From Sarcophilus harrisii (taxonomy: Eukaryota > Chordata > Mammalia > Dasyuromorphia > Dasyuridae), in the NCBI RefSeq assembly GCF_902635505.1, contig NC_045429.1:221157997-221221996 (forward strand): a DNA stretch of 64,000 bases, written 5' to 3'. The notes under the pieces are model-generated. The model was not told where the DNA came from. It did no database searches and worked only from the letters and a program-made list of their open reading frames with translations. Shown in pieces: positions 31,590 through 43,317 of the stretch (position 1 is the first letter of the stretch; each line of letters opens with the position of its first letter). The translations under genes were made by a program, and so were the position numbers.

Positions 31590-32804
31590 TTTAACTAATT
31601 CTGTTTTGTGAAAAAGATCTGGGTCTAGATTTAGAATAAATAGAATTAGAAATAGAATTAGAATAAATTAGAATAAGTCTAGATTTAGACTCAAACTATT
31701 AGTTATAGCTCTTCACTTGGCTAAGTAAGTAAAGTCAGGGAGAAATATCAAGACCCCTAAAGTTCTTAAGAAATGGATGGCATTCTTCCCATCCTGGAGA
31801 AATCCCCAAATTTTTCATTCTTTGGACTTCTCTATTTTGTCAGTTACATTTTCACTTTGAAAAAACATCTATGAAGTCTTGATCTGATAGGAGGGCTGCC
31901 TTTTCAGAAAGGAAAAGAGTCATGTTCACTTCACTCCTAGACCAACATATTCTGAATTTTAACTGTTGTCTTGCCCCATTAGATTGTAAACTTCTTAAAA
32001 CAACCTACTCTGCAAATCTGAAAGTACTATATAAATACCAGCTATCACCATCAAGGATAGAGACTGACTTGTTTGCTTGTATTTGTGCCTCGAGCAATTT
32101 AATGTTTGATAAATATTCCATCCTCTGTACCTTTCTATCTCTCAGTTCTCCCTCTCTCTAGGTGACTTTCTCTATGATGGAAGTAGGGCTTTAGCAAATC
32201 AGAATTAGCTCCAAGTCTCCATTTCTAGTAGAAGCCTCCATTTTTTCCCTGAAGTTTCTACATTTCATTGAATCTTGTGACCCTAACATAATGGAGTCCC
32301 CCTTCCCAAAGGAATAATCAAAATATGCTTACTTATATACAGGGCTTTACTGGCATAGAAACAGTAAAAGCAATAAACAATACATAATAAAATATCTAAT
32401 GCTTGTCTATGTCTCCACAACTTCTTCCAGACTCAGTCGTAGATAGCATATAAGACACACTGAATCCAGAAAATGCACAATTCAGTTTCCCAATTCCATG
32501 ATCCAGGGATGTAAACTGCTAATCAATTTACAATCTAAGTTTGACTCATACATTCCTTCTTTCCAATCACTGAATAAAGACTCAGTTTTCTGGATCTGGA
32601 AATACCACCATACCCCAATCTCCACCTATCAGAATATTTTTCAACAGTTAAGATTCCACAAAAAAAAAATTTCTATTTCTCCAATTAGAATTGAATCCTT
32701 ATAGAGCATTGGTTGTTCCTTATCAATGCACTTGCCACATAGCCTTTTCTTATGCCCTCTTTCACCTCATATCTTGTTGGTCCCCATAAGTGTCACCCCA
32801 AAGA
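31590..32804. other. No gene recognised
   Basis: 31640-31690 is a short low-complexity run of 'agaattagaaataga'. 31975-32125 contains 'ccattagattgtaaacttctt' and 'cttgtatttgtgcctcgagc', likely an L2/MIR-age piece. The rest is unrecognised. Confidence 0.5.
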
Positions 32805-33065
32805 AGTCCAATCCCATTTTATAAATAAGGAAATTGAGGGAAATATTGAGGTCAAGTGACCTCAGGATTACATAGTAATCTTATTACATAGTTTCTTAGT
32901 TAGAAATTGAACTCTTGTCTCCCTGAACCCTGCCACACTGGATTATAAATTTCTTAATGACATGAGCTAAAATACGATTCCTCAGTTTCCTAATCCTCAT
33001 TTCACAATAAGAGGGTTGACCTAGAGGATCTCTAAAATCTAATTCCTCTGATTTTTATGCATCTT
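32805..33065. mobile_element. Two MIR-like fragments
   Basis: 32805-32945, minus: 'ccattttataaataaggaaattgaggg', 'aattgaactcttgtctccctgaacc'. 32980-33065, plus: 'cctcagtttcctaatcctcatttcac', 'gggttgacctagaggatctctaaaatc'. Both diverged. Confidence 0.7.
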
Positions 33066-33154
33066 TATACATATTTCCAAGTATCTGGATCCCTATATGC
33101 AGCACATTGAGTTAGAAAACCACAAATTAACATTATCTATGTTGAATTATATTT

Positions 33155-33393
33155 TTGGAGGCAGTTTGATGGCTCAATAGATAAAGCACCAGATCTGGAG
33201 TCAGGAATACCTACACTCAAATATGGCCTCAGACACTAGCTGCATGATCCTTGGCAAATCATTTAGCCTCTGTTTGCTTTAATCCACTGTAGAAGGAAAT
33301 GGCAAACCACTCAAATATTGCCAAGAAAACCTCATGGACAGCATTGAAGTGCTGTGGTCAACAGGGTTTTAAAGAATCAAATAGGACTAAACA
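33155..33393 (+). mobile_element. tRNA-headed SINE
   Basis: 'ggaggcagtttgatggctcaatagataaagcaccagatctggagtcagg', 'gcctcagacactagctgcatgatccttgg', 'gaaggaaatggcaaaccactc', 'gccaagaaaacc', tail 'aggactaaacaa'. Full order. Confidence 0.93.
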
Positions 33394-33794
33394 ATTATAT
33401 TTTTTATTCAATTTGTTAAACATTCCCCCACTATGTTTTAATCTGATTCTGGAGACATCAGAAATTATATGGGCCACATGAGTTTTTGACATCACTGACC
33501 TACACACTATACATATTTAAGACATTTGTGTTGAATTGAAATGAACAGTGCCAATTAAGGAATTCTAATTTCAGCCCTGGAGGAATCTATAATCACATCT
33601 GTCAGTAATGATGTTTCTAAAACTAAATGAAGATACACTGAATAAAATTAATAATTAAATGGACAAAATAGTTATATTTTGGGCAAGCAATGGGTAAGTT
33701 AATTTGGAAAAAGTTAAGTCAAGAAATCAGCCTGGAAGCTGGTGTGTTTCATCATGAAGATAATACTTTCCATAAGATCCTTCCATCTCACCTA
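33394..33794. other. No gene or repeat recognised
   Basis: AT-rich, apparently unique. Confidence 0.5.
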
Positions 33795-33925
33795 GTAAAA
33801 ACCCTTTATTTTATTGATGGAGAAAATGAGTTTGGAAGAAGTTAAGGATTGTGCCTATAGCCACACAATTTGTAAATATCCAAGACAGAATCTGAGTACT
33901 GATCTTTGTTATCATGCTCTTCTGA
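33795..33925 (-). mobile_element. MIR fragment
   Basis: 'ccctttattttattgatggagaaaatgag', 'cctatagccacacaatttgtaaatatcc', 'gaatctgagtactgatctttg' read as a diverged MIR on the minus strand. Confidence 0.55.
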
Positions 33926-33984
33926 ACAATAGCAAAAGAAAAATCAAAGAAGCAAGAGTTAGCAGCAAGTTATATATTTGTGTG

Positions 33985-34205
33985 TATCAAGATAATGAGC
34001 ACTGAATTTGGAATGCAAAGGCTAGGTTCACAACTTCACTCTGATTCTGTATGACCTAGCACTACTCACTTATCTAAGGCTCAGTTTCTTTACCTGAAAA
34101 ATGGATACAACAATACACTACCAACTTTCCAGGGTTGTTATTAGGAAACCATTTTGTAAACTTTTGAATGCTATATAATTTACTATTACTATTGATAATG
34201 ATGTC
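33985..34205 (+). mobile_element. MIR
   Basis: 'gataatgagcactgaatttggaatgc', 'gtatgacctagcactactcacttatctaaggctcagtttctttacctg', 'ccagggttgttattagg', 'gtaaacttttgaatgctatataatttactattac'. Full MIR order. Confidence 0.78.
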
Positions 34206-35014
34206 AATAAAATGACACCATTTCTTTCTTGGAAGTTCAGTGTTATCAACCATGAGAGAAAATAATGGGTATACATAGCAAGGAGGAAAAATAGATTTCC
34301 AGTTCTTCCCATCTACCTCAGCCCCAAGTGCACAATTGTTATATGAGAGTAGCCAGACATTTGGGGGGAAAAAAACTTCATAACTTTGCATTTATTCTAA
34401 ATGATTGATTTTCTTCCTCTTCCGTCCTTTGCCTCTGGGCAATATAAAAATTTAATGAAGCCAAGAGCGAAGCTAGGCTAGAAATCAGAAACTTCCATGT
34501 GATTAATCTCTGTGAGTAGAGATAGATGTCATAACACTTGACTGAAAAAAAAATCATATTTACTGTATGATGTCTTTTGACAATATTATTTTAGTAGAAT
34601 AATATATTTGTCATTCAATAAGTGCATAATTTAGGTTAAATTGCTTCCTGGAGGTAACCATGAAAACTGAAATATCAAAACTAGTTAGAAATACTAATGC
34701 TTAATTGAAAAAATAAAAATAATCACTGCTATGTTTATCAATAATTTGAAAAAATATAATTTTCCATTCATTTAATTTAAAAAAGATAAAAAACATTTCA
34801 AGCTACTGAGATTGAGTAAAAAATAAATTATTCATTAAATGATTACAGGGAAATTTTTTTTTCCTTATTTAGTTTCTTCCCCCTCTTAGGCATCTTCACT
34901 ACAAAGCAGCCTGATTATATGATTCACTGATATATCTAAAATACATAGTCACAATATATAATATTATACATGTCTATGTATAATAGACACGAAGCGATTT
35001 TTGTCCCTAGCAAC
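34206..35014. other. No gene recognised
   Basis: Small frames of 64-105 codons on the minus strand (34074-34391) overlap the MIR and have no domain. AT-rich unique DNA. Confidence 0.5.
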
Positions 35015-35375
35015 TGGGAGTATTAAGAGAGGTATATAGAAGGTGGTGTTTGAGATTTGTTTTGAAGGAAATGTGAGATTTTAAGAGGCAAAAGTGAGAA
35101 GATCAAACATACCAGACTTGAGGGACAGCCAATGCAAAGGTACAGAGACAAGAGAGCAAATGTTATATGTGAGAAACAGTAAGAAAGTCAATAGAATGAA
35201 CACAAGAAAATACAATATAATAGGTTTGAAAATATAAGTTGGTATTAGGTTGTAAAGAGCTTTGAAATCTAAACAAAGAAGTTCATATTTTATCTCTAAA
35301 ATCCTACTGGAATTTATGAAGTGGGGCAGTGACATCATTAATATGTGCTCTAGGAAAAGCTTGGGCAGAGGATGG
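35015..35375 (+). repeat. Old dispersed repeat, class unknown (family D)
   Basis: 'gatcaaacataccagacttgagggacagccaatgcaaaggtacagagac', 'ggttgtaaagagctttgaaatctaaacaaagaagttcatattttatctc', 'atgaagtggggcagtgacatcatt' resemble a widespread mammalian repeat ('gcaaaggcctggaggc ... gtgacatgatcagatt') that I cannot name. Confidence 0.5.
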
Positions 35376-35380
35376 ATTAG

Positions 35381-35514
35381 CAAGAGGGAGGGAGGGAAGA
35401 AGGAAGAAAGGAAGAAGGAAGGAAGAAGGAAGGAAGGAAGAGAGGAAGGGAGGAAGGAGGGAAGGAGGAGGAGGAAGGGGGAAAGGAGAAGGGGAGGGAG
35501 GAGGGAGGGAGGAC
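35381..35514. repeat. Purine-rich (GGAA/GGGA) tract
   Basis: About 134 bp of G and A on the plus strand, directly after family D. Frames over it on both strands are artefacts. Confidence 0.96.
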
Positions 35515-36424
35515 ATAGACAATGACTTCAATTTTCTCAGTGAGTCAAAGTGTTCAGATGAGAGAGTTGGGCAGAAACAGTGTTGAAAATTTAAGGAGGA
35601 AAAGAGAAGGCTTAAAATACCTTCTGTGGAGAGGATAGAGAATCAGTTAGGGAAGAGTAAAAGAACTGCCTTTCTGCTCAGTTGAAATAAGATAACATGA
35701 ATTTATCACAGAAGGCAAGAATCACTTAAATTTTTAAAGGGCCTTGACTCTCAGGAATCTTGATTTTTGGAGGAACATTAAAATCTGCCTTCCTTAGACC
35801 TTGTTTTTTTTTTTAATTTGGTTTTTATATGCTTGGTTTTGTATTTATACCTTCAACACCTAATACAAAAGCCTGCAAATAGTAAACATTTAATAAAGAC
35901 TAGTCAGAATTAAAAGAACAATTTTCAGCAGGTGCCAAATATTCAACAAGCATCTATTAAGCTTACATGCCAATCACTGTATTGTTCTAGACAAAAACTA
36001 AGGAACCTCTTCTTATATGTCTTCAGTGTGCTCACTTATGAAATATTGTTTAGACTATGTGCACATCAGCATGATTTCCTAACTTCCTCTTGGTATGTGT
36101 GAAGAGAAGAAGGGGTAAATTGTGGAAATAATACAGGTTTGACAATGCATGACTGAGTGTAAGATAATAAAACAAGGAATTTAAGAATGGAAAATAGCAC
36201 AAAGTTGAACTGGTTATAAGTAGATAGGGAAGGCAGAAAAGTATGATCAGAGTAGAAGTGATGGCCTGAGAAAATGCTAAGTAAGAGGGATTGGAGGTCA
36301 TCATGGTTAAAATAAAGAAATAAATCCTTAGTCTAGTACAGGAGAAAATCGCTATATATCAGCAATTCTTTTTTCTCCTTGATTATTTCCTTATTTTCAA
36401 AATTGCCATCTCAGAATCATAATA
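35515..36424. other. No gene; small old-repeat pieces
   Basis: 35830-35905 ('taccttcaacacctaatacaaaagcctgcaaatagtaaacatttaataaag') and 35938-36000 ('caacaagcatctattaagcttacatgccaatcactgtattgt') look L2/MIR-age. Otherwise unrecognised; a minus frame at 36050-36304 is unsupported. Confidence 0.5.
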
Positions 36425-36426
36425 CA

Positions 36427-36462
<36 letters not shown>
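36425..36462. repeat. (CA)n microsatellite
   Basis: About 37 bp of CA. The 400 bp that follow (36463-36880) hold no recognised feature. Confidence 0.97.
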
Positions 36463-36463
<1 letters not shown>

Positions 36464-36879
36464 CCCTCACAATGTATTGTGCCTCCAAATAAGCCCTTGG
36501 GTGGTAATCATGTAAGACCCTCCTTCAATTGACTCTCTTTAATCCCAAAGCATTGTAGCAATGTATTGGATTTTTGGAGAAGATCCTCAAGTTCTTGAAA
36601 AATTTAGTGTGAAATTTCCTAAAGAAAAAGAAAAGCAAGCTTAATCACTTTGAAGATAATAGCCATGTACAACGCTTGACTGAGCATTAAGAAGACTGAG
36701 AACAAGCCTCCTGCAGAGGAAAAGAGATTTAGCTCATTAGTAATTATTGATGGTCTCAATCAAACCATTTTTCCTTTATAAAGTGATAAATGATTTTGTA
36801 TCATATTGATGCCTAATTGCTTGTAATAAAATGGATGACACTGACAGAATAACTGATCAGTGTTAAAATTTTAATTAAG

Positions 36880-37235
36880 AGGTACAAGAAGTCGAAGTTT
36901 GTGAATAGACGGTTGTCAAAGATCTCTCTAAGAGATCATCAGCCATATAGGGAAAAATTCTTCAAATCAGTAATTGTTCATGAAATACAAGTTAAAACAG
37001 TTCTGAAGGTCCCTTTCATAACTATCAGACTGGAAAGTATAACAAAAAAGAAAATGATAACTGTTAAAGGGCCAAAAAATAATAATTGTTGGAAAAGATG
37101 TTCTGGCACACTACTGGTGGAGCTCTGAATTACCACAGTTATTGGGGAAGTAGTTTGGAATTCTACCTTCCCAAAGTAATTAAGATGTAAATCCTATGAC
37201 CCAGAAATGGCACTTCTTAGAATTCTCTTTCAGGC
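36880..37235 (+). mobile_element. Old L1 ORF2 fragment
   Basis: Frame 36901-37128 encodes MNRRLSKISLRDHQPYREKF, then SVIVHEIQVKTVLKVPFITI, then NNNCWKRCSG: a decayed match to L1 ORF2 MNRHFSKEDI...AIREMQIKTTMRYHLTPVRM...NNRCWRGCGE. No 3' UTR follows. Confidence 0.85.
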
Positions 37236-38112
37236 CCTAGATCAACTCTGATATAAGCCTTCCCCTGCAGAAGGACTGCATTTCTTAATATTTCTCTCTC
37301 AACACCTCCTAGGAACATCTTTCTCCATGTGTCTCCCTTGAAAAGTAGCTTGAATCAACTGATATAAGACCCTACAGGCAGATACCTATGCACTGTTGTG
37401 CCTCTCCCACCCTACCTTTTTGTCCCAGTCAATCAATCATATTTCTCTCCAAACAATTAGTATAGAGTTCTTCTTTCACAAAGGAGAGCAGTAAGGGCAA
37501 AAGCAGGGCTACCTATGGTAGAGGATCCTTAGATAATGAACTTAGAAAGAGAATTATATATCAATATGATTGGTCCAACAACTATTGTGGCAATGGTTAC
37601 ATATTAAAAGAATATAGAAAGACTGCATATAATCTATGAAGGTGAATTTCATTATTTTAGCAGTATTATCACATCTGTGTTCTGAAGGGGAACTCTGAAC
37701 TTAATTGTCTGAATAATAGCATTTTCTTTAAACACAAAAGACCCTACAGAAAAATTAAATAAGGTTTTGACCCCTATTGTGTTTCAACGTAGAAGCCCTT
37801 CTTTCGTTGATTCAAACAGCTTAATGAATTTATCAAATCAGCTGCCTAAGTACATTCTCTGTACCCTTCAGCTGCTGTCACATGGCTCATCAAATATGTT
37901 CTGTAGAATTCAACTGATGAGCCCAGATGGAAAACGGCCATTAATATTTTACAGGGAAAACTCTATCCTAGAAACATTTGTTTCAGCATAGAAAATTGAT
38001 TCCCTTTCCAAGCACGTTAAAAGAACGAAGATTTATTTTATACATTTTATCTCTAGCCTAAGCTAAAGTTTCTGGTTTGGTGAAGGAAGTGCTAAGGTAG
38101 AATCATGTCTGT
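37236..38112. other. No gene or repeat recognised
   Basis: Apparently unique. A 74-codon plus frame at 37767-37991 has no domain. Confidence 0.5.
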
Positions 38113-38358
38113 TGTTCAGTGGTTTCAAGTCATATCTGATTCATCATGATCCCATCGGAGGTTTTCTTGGCAAAGATGCTAGAATGGTTTGCCATTTCCT
38201 TCTCCACCTCATTTTATAGATGAGGATGTGAGGCAAAAATGTTTAAGTAACTTGCCTGCAGTCACATAGCTAATAAATGCCTAAAGCCAGATTTGAACTC
38301 AGGAACTTTACCTGACTTCAGGTCCAAAGCTCTATCCACTGTATCACCCAGCTACCTC
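38113..38358 (-). mobile_element. tRNA-headed SINE
   Basis: Plus strand: 'gttcagtggtttcaagtcatatctgattcatcatgatccc', 'ttcttggcaaagatgctagaatggtttgcc', 'agtcacatagctaataaatgcctaaagccagatttgaactc', 'ctctatccactgtatcacccagctacc'. Full-length reverse complement. Confidence 0.93.
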
Positions 38359-38410
38359 AGAAAAATATCTAACTCCTACTTTATTAGTAGATAATAGTCT
38401 TATTGCCCTC

Positions 38411-38846
38411 TCAGAAAGACAGACAGGGAGGGGGGAGGAGGGAGGAGAGGGAGAGAGAAAAAGAAAAGAGGGAAGGGAGAGGAAAAGGGAGAGGGTAGAA
38501 GGGGGAGATGGGGGGGAAGGAAGAGGAAGAGGGAGGAGGAGGAGGAAGAGGAAAGGGAGAGGAAGGGGAAGGGGAAGTGGAAGAAAGGAGAGAAAGGGGA
38601 AGGGGAGAGGGAGGAGAAAAGGGGAGAGGGGAGGAAGAGAAAAAAGGAGGGGGATGAAGGAAAAGGAAGGGGAAGGAGGAAAGGAGAGGGGGAGAGGGGA
38701 GGGGAGGGGAAAAAAGAGGGAGAAGGGAGGAGAGGGAGGGGGAGGGAGAAAAGAGGAGGGGAAAGGGGAAGGAAAAGAGAGGAGGAGCAGGGGGAGGGAG
38801 AGAGGGAGTAGGAGGAGAGGAGGAAAGGGGAGGGAGAGGGGAGAGA
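38411..38846. repeat. Long polypurine tract
   Basis: About 436 bp of G and A on the plus strand with fewer than fifteen pyrimidines and no fixed period (GGGGA, GGAGA, GAAAA mixtures). Arg-Glu-Gly-Lys frames over it are artefacts. Confidence 0.97.
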
Positions 38847-39225
38847 TTCCCCGATTTCAGGCTTGCTTACTTAGAGAATTTGGAGAATTTCCCCTTGGGC
38901 TTTTATCTTGTTTAAATAAGTGTCTCCTTTGAAAAAGCTCTACCACCAGCTCCAATCCTTATTCAGTTCCACAGTTTTATGAGAGTATTTCTGTCACCTA
39001 TTAGAAGTTGCACAGAAACACACAAGTGCCCCAGGCTTGGTTGAAAGCTTAATTATACTAGTAAGAGAAACAGATGAGTTACTTATTGTTATAGTTGGGA
39101 AATAAATTCTTAATCAAACAAAAAATAGAAGCAATTATAGAAGATAAAATAAATAATTTTGAAGACATGACATTGAAACTTTTACATAAATAAAATTAAT
39201 GCAACTAGAAAAAAGGAAAGCATTT
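38847..39225. other. No gene or repeat recognised
   Basis: Moderately AT-rich, apparently unique. Confidence 0.5.
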
Positions 39226-40050
39226 GACTGGGGAAAAAGTTTTATATCAAATATCTCTGATAGTTGAGGTGTACAAGCAAGTAACAAAAACACATAACAT
39301 TAAAAGCCATTCCCAATAGATGTCAAAGAACTGCACATTATTTACTATAGGAAAAGATGATCCATATCACTAATAACAAGAAGAATGCAAATCAAAATAA
39401 TTCTGAGTTTTTACCTCACAGTCTATAAATTAGCAACAATGTCAAAAGGTGAGAGTAGTACGCACAGATTGTGTAAAGATGGATATGTTAATGTAACATT
39501 GGTGGAACTGTGAATTGAGACAGAAATTTTTTTAAACAATTAGTGAAAAAAGTAACTAAATTGTTTATAACTTTTGACTCACAGACTCTACTATCAACCA
39601 TCTTCTCCCCAAGGAGGTCAATAACTAAAAGAAAGAACTCATATATAGCAAAATATTTTAAACTACATTTTTAGTAACAAAGAATTAGAAACAAAATAAA
39701 TGCAATTGTACTGATGAACAATTAAATAAGTTATGGTACGTGAGTATAATGCTATAATAAATGATAAATATACATAGAAATATATATTAATTAAGAAAAA
39801 ATAAGCAGAACCAAGAGAACAAGATGTACAAAGATTACAATTTAAATTGAAAGAACATGAAAAAAATTGAAACCGAATACTAAGAAATTCTAATGACTAA
39901 GCTTGAAACACTACCCCCAAAAAATAGATATGAGAAGACAATTCCCTTCCTTTTTGGCAAAGTAAGAGACTATAGCTGTGACGTATATAATGTCTGACTT
40001 TTTTTGGCAATTATAATAGTAGCTAGATATTAACTCTGTCTTCTGTATAG
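39226..40050 (+). mobile_element. Ancient L1 ORF2/3' remnant
   Basis: 'gatgatccatatcactaataacaagaagaatgcaaatc', 'ctcacagtctataaattagcaacaatg', 'attggtggaactgtgaattgagacag', 'gatgaacaattaaataagttatggtacgtgagtataatgctataa', 'aagcagaaccaagagaaca'. Order fits L1 ORF2; strongly decayed. Confidence 0.68.
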
Positions 40051-40104
40051 TATTTCTATTGAATTCTTAATTAATACATACCTATTAATACATATTTGCT
40101 TTCA

Positions 40105-40350
40105 TCTTTTTGGTTGTTGTTTGCTTGCTTTTTGTCCTCTTTCTCATTTTTTTTTCCTTTTTGATCTGATTTTTCTTGTGTAGCATGATAAATATGGAAA
40201 TATGTATAGAAGAATTGTATATGTTTAACATATTGGATTATTTGTCTAGGGGAAGAGTGAGGGGAAAGGAGGGAAAAATTTGGAACACAAGATTTTGCAA
40301 TGATGAATGTTGAAAGCTATATTTGTATATATTTTGAAAATAAAAAGTTA
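40105..40350 (+). mobile_element. L1 3' UTR fragment
   Basis: 'ttggttgttgtttgcttgctttttg', 'cctttttgatctgatttttcttgtgtagcatg', 'acatattggattatttgtctagggg', 'tttggaacacaagattttgcaatgatgaatgttg', 'gaaaataaaaagttatt'. No ORF2. Confidence 0.88.
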
Positions 40351-40671
40351 TTTTTTAAAAGACATAAATATGTTGGTAATTTTGATTTTTGGCATCCAAG
40401 AAGAGTTTTGTTTGCCAGTAAAATTATAAATCAGAAGTATAATAGTTTACAAATGTAAGCACAATATTGTCAGACAATATGTATATTGAATTTAGGATAA
40501 TAAATATTTTGCTTGTTCATGCATGCTCAATATTTAATATTCTTGACATTTTGGCATTTTCCTCATTTAAATATATCATCAACTTGGGATGCATTTATCA
40601 CAGATAAGGAGGCAAGAAGAGCTTCTGTTGGTAGAATACAATTGTATTTACAGAGTTATTCTGAGGTTCTA
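40351..40671. other. No gene or repeat recognised
   Basis: AT-rich, apparently unique. Confidence 0.5.
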
Positions 40672-40912
40672 GTTAAAAACAATACCTGACACTTATATGG
40701 CACTTTTGGGGTTTTAAAGCATTTCACATTCATTATTTCACATGAACCTCATAACAACCTTCCATTTTAAAGATGAAGAAAAGAAAACAAAAGGTAAAAT
40801 GATATGTCTTAAAGCATGAGCAACTCAGTAAATCTTAGAGGCAGAATTGGAAGCAAGGTCTTCCTGAGTTCAGTTCCAGTACTCTATTCACTGCATCACA
40901 CTGCTTGCTGGT
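40672..40912 (-). mobile_element. MIR
   Basis: 'cacttatatggcacttttggggttttaaagcatttcacattcattatttc', 'cataacaaccttccattttaaagatgaagaaa', 'agaggcagaattggaagcaaggtcttcctgagttcag', 'ctattcactgcatcacactgc': reverse complement of MIR, tail to head. Confidence 0.82.
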
Positions 40913-40967
40913 TCAAGCACTCTTCTTCCCTCTAACATTCATCAATGGCATGGCAATATCATTTTAA

Positions 40968-41110
40968 AATATAGGTGCTACATATATAACCTATATCATG
41001 TCATCTCAAAGAAGGGGGAAAGAAGGAAGGAAGAGAAGAGAATCTGGAACTCAAAAAAATAATTAAATGTTTTAAAATGGTTTTTAAATGTAATTGGAGG
41101 AATAAAATAT
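40968..41110 (+). mobile_element. Old L1 3' end
   Basis: 'tacatatataacctatatcatgtcatctcaaagaagggggaaag', 'aatctggaactcaaaa', 'taattggaggaataaaatatt'. Short truncated copy. Confidence 0.7.
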
Positions 41111-41129
41111 TAAAAAATCATTTTTAAAT

Positions 41130-41655
41130 GAATTTTAAATGAGGATAGTGCTAGGTAAAATGAGTAGAGCCATGAGAACATTGTACACAGCAACAACAAG
41201 ATTATGTGATGATCAACTGTGATGGACATTTTTAGCATTTTAGCATAGTAATTTAGCATTACAGATCCATCTGTTTTCAACAATGAGGTGATTTAAGGCA
41301 ATTCCAAAAGACGTGACAGAAAGAGACACACACATCCAATGTGTATTGGACTATGGAGACTGAATGTGCATGGAAGCATGCTATTTTCACCTTTTTTGTT
41401 ATTGTTAGTTTGCTTGTTTTTTTTCTCATGGTTTTTCCCCCTTTTGATATACCTCCCACAGCATAACAAATGTGAAAATATATTTCGAAAAATTGTACAT
41501 GTTTAATGTATAATGAATTATTTGCTGTGTAGAAGAGAAAATAGGGGAGGAGTTTTGGAGGAAAAAAATGGAACATAAGGTTTTGCAGGACTGAATGTTA
41601 AAGACTATCTTTGGTTATATTTTGAAAAATAAAAAGCTATTATTATCATTTTTAA
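41130..41655 (+). mobile_element. Old L1 3' end
   Basis: 'gctaggtaaaatgagtagagccatgagaacattgtacacagc', 'gatgatcaactgtgatggac', 'caacaatgaggtgatttaaggcaattcc', 'gtacatgtttaatgtataatgaattatttgctgtg', 'gaaaaataaaaagctattatt'. An extra block of about 42 bp (41231-41272) is absent from the other L1 copies here. Confidence 0.85.
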
Positions 41656-41876
41656 AAAATTTTAAATTGGTAATAAATAAATTAATAACCAAATAAATAT
41701 AATGAAATAATAATTGTAAAGCAATTAACATAGTGCTCATAATAAGTGCTATATATTTCAAATGGTTGCTGATCCTGTTCCTCAATACCAGATTTATAAA
41801 GTAGCTACATTTTGTCTTATATTAATTAAATAAATATAATTAATTAAAGGATGTGCCCATCAAGAAAGAATGTCCC

Positions 41877-42352
41877 TGTGATTCTCTTCAACAATAAGAG
41901 GATCCAAATCAGTTCCAATTGATCTGTAATGAACAGAACCAGCTACACCCAGAGAAAGAACACTTGGAAATGAGTATGAACCACAACATGGCATTTACAC
42001 TCTTTCTGTTATTGTTTGCTTGCATTTTTGTTTTTTCTTCTCAGGTTATTTTTTACCTTCTTTCTAAATTCAATCTTTCTTGTACAGCAAGATAACTATA
42101 AATATGTATACATATATTGTATTTAATATATACTTTAGCATATTTAACATGAATGGGACTACCTGCCAGCTAGGGGAGGGGGTGGAAGGAAGGAGGGGAA
42201 AAGTTGAAACAGAAGTTTTTGCAAGGGTCAATATTGAAAAATTACCCATGCATATGTTTTGTATATAAAAAACTATAATAAAAAAAAAGACTTCTGTCAA
42301 GGGTAGTTGCACTTTTAAAATAAATTCTGTATGTTTCCAAAAAAAAGAAAAA
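41877..42352 (+). mobile_element. L1 3' end carrying a 3' transduction
   Basis: Flanked by aagaaagaatgtccc (41862-41876, 42353-42367). Contains only 3' UTR and the last part of ORF2. L1 sequence ends 'aactataataaaaaaaa' near 42288; 42289-42338 is non-L1 DNA with AATAAA at 42319-42324, then an A-rich tail. Confidence 0.93.
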
Positions 42353-42367
42353 AAGAAAGAATGTCCC

Positions 42368-43317
42368 CAAGTCTAAAATCCTGAGATATGACATTTAATT
42401 TAAACATTACTATTACATAAATTTGTTTCTTATGGGAAAACTTTGCCTGAAGAAAGATTTTTGCTCTGTTGAGAAGGAATTTAAATTCTGTCAGGTCACA
42501 GACACTCATAATTCAAGATCCCCATGTGTTTATTTGGAGATGAAGTTTGGCTCCATAAATTTTTAAAAAGCATTTACAAGGGTTAGTAGCCTTATAAAAT
42601 ACACCACATGGGTGCAATTTTAGGTTCTCAATTCTATTTAGCATTACAGATCCATCAGCACATACCTGATAATTACTTCTAAGAGCTGAAGCAGAATGTT
42701 GCCAAATGACAAATTAAAATTATTTATTTTATTACAATAAGAGCTCTTATAAAAACTTTCAAAAAATCACAATATCAACTGCTTCACAGCAATTAGCAAA
42801 GAAATAAATATAACAACACAAGAATAAAAGAAAGCAAAATTTTAAATATTTATTGGGTAGTTATCTAGGAAAACGTAGAAGATTTTTAAAATCTAATGGT
42901 TGATGATCCACTTACTTTTATTATTTATTATTATATCTTATTTACAAAGATTGTGGCCTGGACAGAACATAGACAATTCGTCCTTGGGGTAGTACATTTT
43001 TGTAAGGCCCTAATTAATTTGAGGGGAAATAATGACTAGATGTCATAGTTGGGCTGAAGCACAGGACACAATTAGGAAACTAATTAATAAGAAGAAGGCA
43101 AAGGTAGTAAGTGACTAGATTGAGAAGATCCTTGAATGATATGTCTCCTTAACTAACTGGATATTTCCTTTGCAGTCCCAATGTGGAATAAAACTCAGTG
43201 TTAGAGTTTCTCACGTACCTTCATGTCCTGTTAGTGAACACACAGCCCTTTTAAGATATTTCTTATATTGTTAACAGAGAGAAAACAGTTAAAATAAGGA
43301 ACTTGGAAATTTCCATT
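42368..43317. other. No gene recognised (0.95 kb)
   Basis: AT-rich. Carries a 21-bp exact match (42636-42656) to the L1 at 41.25 kb. 'caatgtggaataaaactcag' near 43180 contains an AATAAA with no other support for a transcript end. Confidence 0.5.

Noticed and set aside
35262-35586. Gly/Arg/Lys-rich frames
   Set aside because: Purine tract artefacts; the same applies to 15345-15597 and 38654-38932.
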